13,564 nucleotides of DNA from Betaproteobacteria bacterium TMED41 (GCA_002167365.1 NHCU01000052.1:16011-29574), one strand, 5' to 3'; shown: positions 6,670-13,564, numbered from the stretch's first letter. The notes: generated from the letters alone by a model not told the origin. Numbers and translations: made by a program.

Positions 6670-7232
6670 GTTCTCGGTAGAGTAACACCTATTTGACCTT
6701 GGTATTTTCCATCTCTATCAAGATATGATTTTTCACAATCTTCATCACTTTCAAAAAATATCATTTGCGCACAACCTTCCTCTGCGTAAATCTTAGCAGG
6801 TAGGGGTGTTGTGTTTGAAAATTCTAATGTTACATTCCCCTCCCATTCCGGCTCTAAAGGAGTAACATTAACAATTATCCCGCATCTGGCATAAGTGCTT
6901 TTACCAAGACAAACTGTCAATGTACTTCGGGGGATACGAAAAAATTCAACAGTTCTGGCCAGTGCAAAAGAATTGGGTGGAATTATACAAATTTTTCCTT
7001 TAAAGTCGACAAATGACTCCGAATCAAAATTTTTGGGATCGACAGTGCTACTGTTAATATTAGTGAATATTTTAAACTCATCCGCACATCTTACGTCATA
7101 TCCATAACTAGACGTGCCGTAAGAAATAACGCGATTACCATTTATACTTCTAATTTGTGAATCTTCGAATGGAGAAATCATATTTTGTTCCTTTGCCATT
7201 TTTCGGATCCAATTGTCATTTTTAATTGTCAT
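6666..7232 (-). CDS. dcd: dCTP deaminase Dcd
   Basis: Deaminates dCTP to dUTP, the main route to dUMP for thymidylate synthesis in many proteobacteria, so it serves the same pathway as thyA/folA next door. It has 188 residues from the chosen start (E. coli 193). Blocks seen: SYGTSSYGYDVRCADEFKIF, KSTYARCGIIVNVTPLEPEW (Ser112, Arg116) and EGNVTLEFSNTTPLPAKIY with the catalytic Glu137. It ends in GKYQGQIGVTLPRT. An upstream in-frame ATG at 7241 would add three residues. The downstream ATG at 7232 is preferred because betaproteobacterial homologues begin M-S/T-IK. The protein is monofunctional in appearance. It is divergent from metG with only about 32 nt between starts. Confidence 0.95.
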   Translation of the reverse strand: MTIKNDNWIRKMAKEQNMISPFEDSQIRSINGNRVISYGTSSYGYDVRCADEFKIFTNINSSTVDPKNFDSESFVDFKGKICIIPPNSFALARTVEFFRIPRSTLTVCLGKSTYARCGIIVNVTPLEPEWEGNVTLEFSNTTPLPAKIYAEEGCAQMIFFESDEDCEKSYLDRDGKYQGQIGVTLPRT

Positions 7233-7264
7233 AATATACATTCTAAAAGGTAAACTATTTACTT

Positions 7265-8974
7265 ATGTTGCAAAGAAAAAAAAGGAAGATTTTCGTTACC
7301 TCGGCTTTACCGTATGCTAACGGTCCAATTCATCTTGGTCACTTGGTCGAATACGTTCAAACAGACATTTGGGTAAGATTTCAAAAACTACTATCAAACT
7401 TTACAGTATATATTTGTGCAGATGATGCTCATGGTACTCCAATTATGCTTAGAGCACAGAAAGAAAAAATAACTCCGGAAGAGTTAATTGATAAAGTGTG
7501 GAAAGAACATACAAGAGATTTCTCATCATTTTTCATTGCTTTTGACTCCTACTTCACAACCCATTCGGAGGAAAACAGAGAATTATCTTCCAAAATATAT
7601 AAAAATTTAGCCGATAAAGGATTAGTTGCAGTAAAAAAAATCAAACAAATGTTTGATACCGAAAAACAAATGTTTCTACCTGATCGGTTTATTAAAGGCG
7701 AATGTCCAAAATGCATGGCAAAGGATCAATTTGGAGATGCCTGTGAAGTTTGTGGTGCAACTTATAATCCAACAGAACTTGTTAATCCAAAATCCGAACT
7801 TAGTGGAAAAACCCCAATTACCAAAGAATCTGATCATCATTTTTTCTTACTATCTAATAAAAAATGTGTTTCTTTTTTAAAGCAATGGACTACTGAGTCC
7901 GGAAGATTACAATCTGAGGCATTAAACAAAATAAATGAGTGGCTAAAATCTGATTCAACCGGAAAATCAATGCTAACTGACTGGGATATTTCTCGAGATC
8001 CACCTTATTTTGGTTTTGAAATACCTGATGAACCTATGAAATTCTTTTATGTTTGGCTAGATGCCCCAATTGGCTATTATGCTAGTTTAAAAAATTGGTG
8101 CAAAAAAAACGATAAAAATTTTTATGATTTTGTCAAGCCTGACTCAAAATATGAACAGGTTCACTTTATTGGAAAAGACATACTATATTTTCATTCCTTA
8201 TTTTGGCCAGCAATTTTAAAATTTTCTGGCTACAGAGTACCAACTGCTATTTACGCCCATGGTTTTTTAACAATTAATGGCAAAAAAATGAGTAAATCAA
8301 AAGGTACTTACATTACTGCTGAAGAATACATTAAAGCTGGACTCAATCCAGAATGGCTCAGATATTACATCGCTGCAAAATTGAACGGCACAATGGAAGA
8401 CATTGATTTAAACCTCGAAGATTTTATGAATAAAATTAACAGCGATCTAGTTGGCAAATATATAAATATATTGAGCAGAACATCTGGTTTTGTTACTAAA
8501 TTTTTTGAAGGGAAAGTTATTGACTACACAACGATAAATAATATCAACATTAATATTTCAGATTTGGAAAAAAAATTCTCCAAGCATATAATAGATATTC
8601 AAAATAACTATGAACAAAGAAATACGTCTAGGGTTATAAGAGATTTAGTGTCACTTATGGACTCTGTAAATTTATTTATTGATGATAACAAGCCTTGGAT
8701 TCTAGCAAAAAAAATTGCTGAAAATCCGATCGAGAGAGAATCATTAGAGTATGTACTAGCAGTAAGCTTGAACTATTTTGCTAAACTAACAATATTAATT
8801 AAACCAATTTTGCCCGCAGTGGCACTAAGAGTAGAAAATGAAGTTTTTAATATTCAAAAACCTTGGTTATGGGAGGACATTTACAATTTGGAAATCAAAT
8901 CAATTAACCCCGTAGGTCATTTGATTTCAAGAGTCGACCAAAATGATTTGCAAAAAATAAATAATGAGGTATGA
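7265..8974 (+). CDS. metG: Methionyl-tRNA synthetase MetG, short form without C-terminal tRNA-binding domain
   Basis: Charges tRNA-Met, and initiator tRNA, with methionine in the cytosol. It is a class I synthetase of 569 residues. The HIGH motif appears as HLGH (residues 23-26) after SALPYANGPI. The zinc knuckle has Cys147, Cys150, Cys160 and Cys163, and KMSKS is intact at 341-345. The WLDAPIGYYAS and FIGKDILYFH blocks are also present. An alpha-helical anticodon-binding domain follows. The reading frame stops at about residue 569, directly after the ISRVD segment. E. coli (677) and most Burkholderiales proteins continue there with a C-terminal Trbp111-like domain of about 110 residues that dimerises the enzyme. 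No remnant of that domain is seen downstream. The stop is 1 nt before the next gene's ATG. Confidence 0.95.
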   Translation: MLQRKKRKIFVTSALPYANGPIHLGHLVEYVQTDIWVRFQKLLSNFTVYICADDAHGTPIMLRAQKEKITPEELIDKVWKEHTRDFSSFFIAFDSYFTTHSEENRELSSKIYKNLADKGLVAVKKIKQMFDTEKQMFLPDRFIKGECPKCMAKDQFGDACEVCGATYNPTELVNPKSELSGKTPITKESDHHFFLLSNKKCVSFLKQWTTESGRLQSEALNKINEWLKSDSTGKSMLTDWDISRDPPYFGFEIPDEPMKFFYVWLDAPIGYYASLKNWCKKNDKNFYDFVKPDSKYEQVHFIGKDILYFHSLFWPAILKFSGYRVPTAIYAHGFLTINGKKMSKSKGTYITAEEYIKAGLNPEWLRYYIAAKLNGTMEDIDLNLEDFMNKINSDLVGKYINILSRTSGFVTKFFEGKVIDYTTINNININISDLEKKFSKHIIDIQNNYEQRNTSRVIRDLVSLMDSVNLFIDDNKPWILAKKIAENPIERESLEYVLAVSLNYFAKLTILIKPILPAVALRVENEVFNIQKPWLWEDIYNLEIKSINPVGHLISRVDQNDLQKINNEV

Positions 8975-8975
8975 A

Positions 8976-9170
8976 ATGTTTTTGAAAAATAAAAAATACA
9001 AATCCGAAGTTTCTGAGTTTATTTCTAATTTAAAATCTAAAAATCCTAAGTTAGAAAAGACGCAAAATTTAGGGCGTTCCATACTATGGGACAGAACGGA
9101 TGTTTCAGGCAAAGAAACATTCGAAAAATCTAGTGATCAACTTAAGCAGTCTTCCTACGTATATTTTTGA
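8976..9170 (+). CDS. DUF3460-type small protein of unknown function
   Basis: A 64-residue, lysine-rich, probably cytosolic protein with no membrane segment or signal peptide. It has the features I recall for the DUF3460 family of Burkholderiales: an N-terminal KYKSEVSEFISNLK helix, a K-x-P-x-LE-x-x-Q turn, the G-R-x-x-LWDR motif (residues 33-40; Trp38), and the Q-SSYVYF end. The ATG at 8976 is chosen over 8964 because a good Shine-Dalgarno (GAGGT, 8966-8970) lies at the right distance and homologues start close to the YKSE block. The Shine-Dalgarno lies inside the last metG codons, so the two genes are probably coupled. Its place between metG and scpA matches the Burkholderiales arrangement. 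No function is assigned; the family match is from memory. Confidence 0.8.
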   Translation: MFLKNKKYKSEVSEFISNLKSKNPKLEKTQNLGRSILWDRTDVSGKETFEKSSDQLKQSSYVYF

Positions 9171-9192
9171 TTTTTTAATCAAGCTTAAAAAA

Positions 9193-10017
9193 ATGGATAA
9201 TCCAATTTCAGGCAAAACTGTAAACGCCCGTCTTTATGGACGACCAATCAACCAAGTCCCCAAAGATTTATACATTCCTCCAGATGCCCTCGAAGTGATA
9301 TTAGAAGCTTTTGAAGGTCCACTTGATCTTCTAATATACTTAATAAGGAAACAAAACTTTAATATTCTCGATATTCCAATGGCTGAAGTAACCGCTCAAT
9401 ACTTAAAATATGTTGAAAAAATAAGAGAAAATAACCTGGAGTTAGCTGCTGAATACCTTTTAATGGCAGCACTTTTAATAGAGATAAAAGCAAGAATGTT
9501 GTTGCCCAAGCAAACCAGAATACAAGAGGAAAATGAGGTTGATGACCCAAGGGCAGAACTTGTTAAACAGTTAATCGAATATGAGAAATACAAAAAAGCC
9601 GCAAAAAATATCGATGAAATACCAAGAGTAGACAGAGAATTATCAATACCTTACGTTCTTCACTTATCCCCCAACAAAAGAACATTACCGAATGTTTCCT
9701 CTGATTCTCTGTATGACTCTATTAAATCAGTTTTATTGGCTAACAGTTTAATAATCAGCCATTCAATTACTAAAGAATTATTGTCAGTTCGAGAGCATAT
9801 GTCTCGAATTTTAAAAAAGGTTAAAAACATCGCATATTTCAAGTTCTCAAATTTTTTTGATTCTAAAAGTTCTAAAAGTCGTATATCAGTAATCGTTCAT
9901 TTTATTGCCTTACTTGAACTTTCGAAATCAGGTTTAGTGAAAATTTCACAAGTTAATCATAATTCTCCAATTTGGATAAGTGACTCCTCTAAAGATGACA
10001 AAGCCAAGCTTGATTAA
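9193..10017 (+). CDS. scpA: Segregation and condensation protein A (kleisin), ScpA
   Basis: Kleisin subunit that bridges SMC heads with ScpB in the chromosome-condensing SMC-ScpAB complex. It has 274 residues from the ATG at 9193. The frame is open further upstream, but that part overlaps the DUF3460 gene and lacks homology. After an N-terminal lead (RLYGRPINQVPKDLYIPPDA) comes the ScpA signature FEGPLDLLIYLIRKQNFNIL at residues 40-59. Next is the helical SMC-neck-binding segment LELAAEYLLMAALLIEIKAR with MLLPKQ, then a variable middle, and a C-terminal winged helix with ELLSVREHMSRILK and VHFIALLELSKSGLV. scpB is not in the window. No clear Shine-Dalgarno is seen. The gene overlaps the start of murB by 23 nt. 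Confidence 0.93.
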   Translation: MDNPISGKTVNARLYGRPINQVPKDLYIPPDALEVILEAFEGPLDLLIYLIRKQNFNILDIPMAEVTAQYLKYVEKIRENNLELAAEYLLMAALLIEIKARMLLPKQTRIQEENEVDDPRAELVKQLIEYEKYKKAAKNIDEIPRVDRELSIPYVLHLSPNKRTLPNVSSDSLYDSIKSVLLANSLIISHSITKELLSVREHMSRILKKVKNIAYFKFSNFFDSKSSKSRISVIVHFIALLELSKSGLVKISQVNHNSPIWISDSSKDDKAKLD

Positions 10018-11095
10018 ATTAGAACAATTCAATGGATTAAAGCTTAAATCTTATTGCACAAGCCTTAAAAAAATCAATAAACTCTCAATAATTAATGAAC
10101 TTCCAGACATTGTAGGAATTAAACCTCGACTGGTTCTTGGCCATGGCTCTAATATTTTTTTTCTCTCTACAAAAAAAAAACCCCTATCCTCTTTGGTTTT
10201 ATTGAACCAACTTAAGGGTATTGAAAAAATTGAAGAAAAAAATAAAAAGATTTTTATTAGGTGTTATGCAGGTGAAAACTGGAATGACTTTGTATCGTGG
10301 ACACTAAATAGAAGCATAGGTGGTTTGGAAAATCTAACTTTAATACCGGGATCTGTTGGGGCTGCCCCGGTTCAAAACATTGGTGCATATGGTGTTGAAA
10401 TATGTAACAGAATTAGTTCTATCAATGCATGGGATTTTAAGTTAAAAAAAACCGTTCATATAAAAGCCAAAGATTGCTTATTTGGATATCGAAACAGTAT
10501 TTTTAAACAGCAAATGTTAGAAGAAGGGTGGCAAAACACTAGATATTTAATTTTATATGTAGATTTTAAATTATGGCCAGAAAAAAATTCACCATTGATC
10601 ACCAGTTACTCTGGAATTAATGAAGCGCTTGATGGTCAACCGACACCAAAAAAAATTTCAAAAATAGTTAAAAAAATTAGAACCCATAAACTTCCAGATT
10701 TATCAAAACTTCCAAATATAGGTAGTTTTTTCCAAAACCCAACAATCCAATCATCATTGGCTAAAAAATTAAAAAAAAAATTTCCCACAATTCCCGAATT
10801 TGAAAAAACCAGCTGTTCCTCTAAGCTTTCTGCTGCATGGCTAATAGAAAAAGCAAATTTTAAAGGCTATAGAATTGGCGACGCAGGCATTTATGACAAA
10901 CATTCATTGATTGTTGTAAACCATGGAAAGGCCTGCACTTATGATGTAATGAAGCTAACAAAAAAAATTCAAAAAACTATATTTATAAAATATGGTATTT
11001 GGCTAATTCCAGAACCAAATATTATTTCTTCCTACGAAAAAATAGCTTATTCTTTGATGAATCCAATGAGTCAAATTTATACCCAACGTGGTTAA
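9995..11095 (+). CDS. murB: UDP-N-acetylenolpyruvoylglucosamine reductase MurB
   Basis: FAD/NADPH enzyme that makes UDP-N-acetylmuramate for peptidoglycan. It is a type I MurB of 366 residues. The FAD-binding LVLGHGSNIFFL block is at residues 47-57, with IPGSVGAAPVQNIGAYGVE at 117-135. FGYRNSIFK contains Arg166, and LPNIGSFFQNP contains the catalytic Ser244. AAWLIEKANFKGYRIGDAGIY is at 280-300, and Glu340 in WLIPEPNI matches the catalytic Glu325 of E. coli. The ATG at 9995 is preferred over a GTG at 9980. The last 23 residues or so, after Glu340, are unlike the family and are read antisense through the end of yaaA. Two runs of ten A (10171-10180, 10771-10780) lie inside the gene. Confidence 0.94.
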   Translation: MTKPSLIKLEQFNGLKLKSYCTSLKKINKLSIINELPDIVGIKPRLVLGHGSNIFFLSTKKKPLSSLVLLNQLKGIEKIEEKNKKIFIRCYAGENWNDFVSWTLNRSIGGLENLTLIPGSVGAAPVQNIGAYGVEICNRISSINAWDFKLKKTVHIKAKDCLFGYRNSIFKQQMLEEGWQNTRYLILYVDFKLWPEKNSPLITSYSGINEALDGQPTPKKISKIVKKIRTHKLPDLSKLPNIGSFFQNPTIQSSLAKKLKKKFPTIPEFEKTSCSSKLSAAWLIEKANFKGYRIGDAGIYDKHSLIVVNHGKACTYDVMKLTKKIQKTIFIKYGIWLIPEPNIISSYEKIAYSLMNPMSQIYTQRG

Positions 11096-11789
11096 AACTT
11101 TTTAAGCCATCCAATGTTTTAATTTTATTTTTTAAGATGAATCCTGCCATCAAACCTCTGGCTTTTTTTGCATGTATTCCGACCGTCTTGTATTCACCGG
11201 TGACATATTCCTGAAAAACTGGGGAAATAAATTGGCCTCCTAAATTTTTTTGAACTGATTTAAAATACTCTTCTGAGGCAAGATTAACGATAACCTTGAA
11301 GTCGTGAGTTTTTAAATCATCTTTCAATTGTTTAGCTAACTTGTTCCCCCACCAGTCATACAAATTTTTTCCTCTGTAGTTAATAAGTTTGGTCCCCATT
11401 TCAAGACGATGCGGCTGAATCAAATCTAGAGGTTTTAACAACCCATAAAGCCCAGAAAGAATCCTTAAATTTTTTTGGGCAAATAATAATTCTTCTTTTG
11501 TGAAAGACTTTATTTCCAATCCCTCGTATACATCACCATTGAATGCAAATACTGCTGGTTTAGCGTTAGTGTTATTTGGGTTATATTTAAAGTGCTTGAA
11601 TCTATGATTATTTAATTCTGAAAGTTTATCAGAAAGTTTCATTAAATTTTTAAGACCAAATTTACCCAAAGGGACTATGGTCTTGACAAGCTCGTTAGCC
11701 TCTTTTTGAAACACTGGTTTTGAAAATTTAAATTCAGGTGCCGGACTTTCAAAATCCAAAGTTTTAGCAGGAGATAGTAAAATAATCAC
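11022..11789 (-). CDS. yaaA: YaaA family protein (DUF328), peroxide-stress protein
   Basis: Cytosolic protein of the YaaA family. In E. coli it lowers free iron and oxidative DNA damage under peroxide stress, and a DNA-binding fold has been described. It has 255 residues against 258 in E. coli. It opens with MIILLSPAKTLDF from a GTG start at 11789, supported by an AGG seven bases upstream and by the fit to the family N-terminus. Family blocks seen: VFAFNGDVYEGLE, LRILSGLYGLLKPLDLIQPH with RLEMGTKL, VINLASEEYFKSV, HAKKARGLMAGFI, and a C-terminal FNHVGYKFD-x-x-x-SSKNKLFFRR. The C-terminus is therefore complete and conserved, and the 74 nt shared with murB are genuine yaaA coding sequence. Divergent from the alkA-type gene with a 53-nt gap. 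Confidence 0.93.
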   Translation of the reverse strand: MIILLSPAKTLDFESPAPEFKFSKPVFQKEANELVKTIVPLGKFGLKNLMKLSDKLSELNNHRFKHFKYNPNNTNAKPAVFAFNGDVYEGLEIKSFTKEELLFAQKNLRILSGLYGLLKPLDLIQPHRLEMGTKLINYRGKNLYDWWGNKLAKQLKDDLKTHDFKVIVNLASEEYFKSVQKNLGGQFISPVFQEYVTGEYKTVGIHAKKARGLMAGFILKNKIKTLDGLKSFNHVGYKFDSLDSSKNKLFFRRKK

Positions 11790-11842
11790 GTCTTAACCTA
11801 ATAATAATAATTTTTGTAAAAATCAAATGACTTTTTAAAATA

Positions 11843-12508
11843 ATGGAAAAATTAATTATAAAAAACCCCGAATACTGGAATCAAGCTTGCCGAGAGTTAT
11901 CTGAAAAAGATAAAAAACTAGCCAATTTAATATTGAAATACAGTAATTTAAAAATTCAATCTCATGGTGATCCTTTTACCACACTTACTAGATCAATTGT
12001 TGGCCAACAGATTTCAGTAGCAGCAGCTGAATCCATATGGAAAAAACTATATCATCTTGAGGCAAAATATTGTGACAAATATCCAGAGGGAAAACCACTC
12101 AGGCCTGTAAGTATAATAAAAAACTACCAGAAATTAAATTCAACTGGATTATCAGGAAGAAAAAAACAATATATTCATGGATTAGCAAAGCATTTTGAAA
12201 GTAATAACTGCTTTAGCAAACAACTTCTTGCAATGAATGATGAGGACATCACTCGTACCCTAATTTCATTTCCTGGGATTGGTGATTGGACCGTAAAAAT
12301 GTTTAAAATTTTTTGTTTGATGCAACCTGACATTTTCCCAGAAAATGATTTAAGTCTTACCAATGCTATTTCTAAAATATATAAAATAAAAAGTAATGAC
12401 AAAAAAAAAGAAAATATTACAAAATTATCAGAAAAATGGAAGCCTTGGAGAACGGTAGCTACTTGGTACCTATGGTGCAGTGTCGACCAAGATCCAGTTT
12501 ATTATTAA
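11843..12508 (+). CDS. alkA: DNA-3-methyladenine glycosylase II (AlkA-type, HhH-GPD superfamily)
   Basis: Base-excision repair glycosylase that removes alkylated purines such as 3-methyladenine. It has 221 residues, a short form that lacks the N-terminal TBP-like domain of the 282-residue E. coli AlkA, as is usual for Burkholderiales homologues. The block DPFTTLTRSIVGQQISVAAA (43-62) is the first family signature. The helix-hairpin-helix is at about residues 138-157 with the turn FPGIGDWT. Asp169 in PENDLSL is the catalytic aspartate. The helical end has WKPWRTVATWYLW. Four-cysteine Fe-S ligands as in Nth/MutY are absent, which argues against those families. Convergent with the ZIP gene, with 5 nt between stops. 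No clear Shine-Dalgarno. The symbol is by family and subfamily is not certain. Confidence 0.9.
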   Translation: MEKLIIKNPEYWNQACRELSEKDKKLANLILKYSNLKIQSHGDPFTTLTRSIVGQQISVAAAESIWKKLYHLEAKYCDKYPEGKPLRPVSIIKNYQKLNSTGLSGRKKQYIHGLAKHFESNNCFSKQLLAMNDEDITRTLISFPGIGDWTVKMFKIFCLMQPDIFPENDLSLTNAISKIYKIKSNDKKKENITKLSEKWKPWRTVATWYLWCSVDQDPVYY

Positions 12509-12513
12509 ATTTG

Positions 12514-13323
12514 CTAGTGACTTACATAATTAACAAGCGCAATAAAAAAAACACCAGAACAAAGCCATAATGTCTGTGCAATTGTTTCGGTAATATCGAC
12601 TTTTTTTTGCAACTGAGGAATTAGATCTGCCAGTGCAACGTAAATAAAACTGCTCGAAGCTAGAATCAAAAAGTAAGACAAAAAGTCGACAAAAGTTTCT
12701 AAAAAAGCAAAACCAAAGACACCGCCCAAAATAGCAAAACAACCAGCTAAGCTGACCTTTATCAATGCATCGCGCTTTGAAGATAACGATTTAGTAACAA
12801 CCACCAAATCACCAACATGGTGTGGTATTTCGTGAGATAGAACGGCAAGTGTTGCAAGGACTCCTAATTTCCAATCAGCGATAAATGCTGATGCAATTAA
12901 AATCCCATCACCGAAGCAATGAATGGCATCACCAACCACTACAACCGACCAAATATTACTTTTACTTTTATTATTTAATGTGCTTACTTTTTTTTTTGAA
13001 TTAGCTTCTTTTACTTTTGTCACATCTATTGTCTTAAGAAAATCATCATGATCATGACTATGATGATAAAGATGAGTTTTATCTAGGAGAAAAAAAAATA
13101 GTAACCCAACGAGAAGACAAGGCATTAAATCAGAACTAGATGAAGAAATTTCAAACGCTTCTGGTATCAAATTTAAAAAAGCAGTAGCTAGCAAAGTTCC
13201 TGCTGCAAAACTAAGTAAATAGTCACTAAATCGGAACATAATTTTCCAGGCTATGAAATTTGCAATGAATACGCTTCCCACACCGGCTATGAAAGTTCCA
13301 AGAATAATAAAAAAAAGAATCAT
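12514..13323 (-). CDS. ZIP family divalent metal transporter (LIV-1-like motif)
   Basis: Inner-membrane importer or facilitator for zinc, iron or manganese; 269 residues, about eight predicted helices. TM1 is at about 2-24 and TM2 at about 34-56, with the SFAAGTLLATAFLNLIPEAFE block typical of ZIP proteins. TM3 is at about 66-81. A cytosolic loop with clustered histidines (HLYHHSHDHDD, residues 84-94) is a likely metal-sensing or chelating segment. TM4 carries HCFGDG (135-140) and TM5 carries HEIPHHVGD (164-172), the paired metal-site motifs. The TM5 motif resembles HEXPHEXGD of the LIV-1 subfamily, with His169 in place of the second Glu. The ATG at 13323 has no strong Shine-Dalgarno. The substrate cannot be decided from sequence. 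Confidence 0.9.
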   Translation of the reverse strand: MILFFIILGTFIAGVGSVFIANFIAWKIMFRFSDYLLSFAAGTLLATAFLNLIPEAFEISSSSSDLMPCLLVGLLFFFLLDKTHLYHHSHDHDDFLKTIDVTKVKEANSKKKVSTLNNKSKSNIWSVVVVGDAIHCFGDGILIASAFIADWKLGVLATLAVLSHEIPHHVGDLVVVTKSLSSKRDALIKVSLAGCFAILGGVFGFAFLETFVDFLSYFLILASSSFIYVALADLIPQLQKKVDITETIAQTLWLCSGVFFIALVNYVSH

Positions 13324-13564
13324 TTTATTTCTTATACAGTTTGTCGTCAGAGCACATTCTAATTACAGTCAGTCGAGTAGCAGAGATTTTGTGCCGTCAT
13401 CTTTTACATTAGAGAGTTTTACTGAATAACTCAATGGATTGTCCCTTAGAGAAAAAAATATACAAAAATTTAATTTGAATTAAATCCTCGAATTGCCATT
13501 TGTTATCGACAATTTAACATTGGGTTGTTTGAGAGTTGTTCACAAAAAATTGAGATTGCAAAGT
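13324..13564. other. Non-coding stretch upstream of the ZIP gene, to the window end
   Basis: 241 nt with no convincing ORF, tRNA or known RNA. It should hold the minus-strand promoter of the ZIP gene. The best spaced pair I see is TTGAGT (13434-13429) and TAATGT (13411-13406) with a 17-nt spacer, which is a poor match. A perfect AT palindrome lies at 13468-13485. Anything belonging to the next gene beyond 13564 cannot be judged. Confidence 0.4.
13468..13485. repeat. Perfect 8-nt-arm AT palindrome
   Basis: ATTTAATT and AATTAAAT are exact inverted arms around a TG spacer. It lies about 145 nt upstream of the ZIP start and could be an operator or a chance AT palindrome. It has no GC stem and so is not a terminator. 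Confidence 0.3.

Noticed and set aside
8964..9192. A frameshifted remnant of the MetG C-terminal tRNA-binding domain downstream of the metG stop.
   Set aside because: The downstream frame encodes a self-contained DUF3460-like protein with its own Shine-Dalgarno, and I see no tRNA-binding-domain motif in the other frames before scpA starts.
9100..9192. A longer ScpA beginning upstream at 9100.
   Set aside because: The extra 31 residues overlap the DUF3460 gene and do not resemble ScpA N-termini. The ATG at 9193 gives the usual lead into the RLYG block.
13289..13429. A 46-codon plus-strand frame with a basic then hydrophobic N-terminus resembling a signal peptide.
   Set aside because: It starts inside the ZIP gene on the opposite strand, has no Shine-Dalgarno, no family I recognise and a low-complexity serine-rich end. 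A chance frame is more likely.
13508..13525. A boxA-like stretch (AATTTAACA) near the window end, which could hint at an rRNA leader beyond.
   Set aside because: Only a partial match to the boxA consensus, with no rrn promoter, boxC or rRNA sequence visible before the window ends.

Overview
The window is an AT-rich, very densely packed stretch of bacterial chromosome with 16 complete genes and one partial gene. Gene content and sequence point to a betaproteobacterium of the order Burkholderiales, probably a small-genome (marine or freshwater) lineage. The best marker is a 64-residue protein of the DUF3460 type lying between metG and scpA, an arrangement I know from Burkholderiales. Dcd, ScpA, FabI and the ZIP transporter also read like divergent, lysine- and asparagine-rich versions of Burkholderia/Bordetella proteins. 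Nearly all of the DNA is coding, with gaps usually under 70 nt. The assignment rests on remembered family sequences, not on a search.

Layout. (1) 1-4427, minus strand: an apparent operon tonB - exbB - exbD - second exbD - yejA-like solute-binding protein - yejB-like permease (only its first 16 codons are inside the window). The last three genes are separated by 2 nt each, so the machinery that energises outer-membrane transport appears to be co-transcribed with a peptide-type ABC importer. (2) 4428-4557: a 130-nt divergent promoter region. (3) 4558-6669, plus strand: fabI - thyA - folA, with a 1-nt gap and then a 1-nt overlap. ThyA produces the dihydrofolate that FolA recycles. (4) 6666-7232, minus: dcd, which feeds the same dTMP pathway from dCTP. 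(5) 7265-11095, plus: metG - DUF3460 - scpA - murB. (6) 11022-11789, minus: yaaA, whose 3' end overlaps murB by 74 nt. (7) 11843-12508, plus: an AlkA-type DNA glycosylase. (8) 12514-13323, minus: a ZIP metal transporter. (9) 13324-13564: a non-coding tail with no confident feature.

The points most worth a second look are the TonB/ExbBD-YejAB operon, the proline-poor and homopolymer-rich TonB linker, the antisense overlap of murB and yaaA, the loss of the C-terminal tRNA-binding domain in MetG, the altered HEXPHEXGD-type motif in the ZIP transporter, and three convergent gene junctions with no room for an ordinary terminator. I saw no tRNA, rRNA, insertion sequence, CRISPR array, prophage gene or clear novel defence system. 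Apart from the features above, this is core chromosome.
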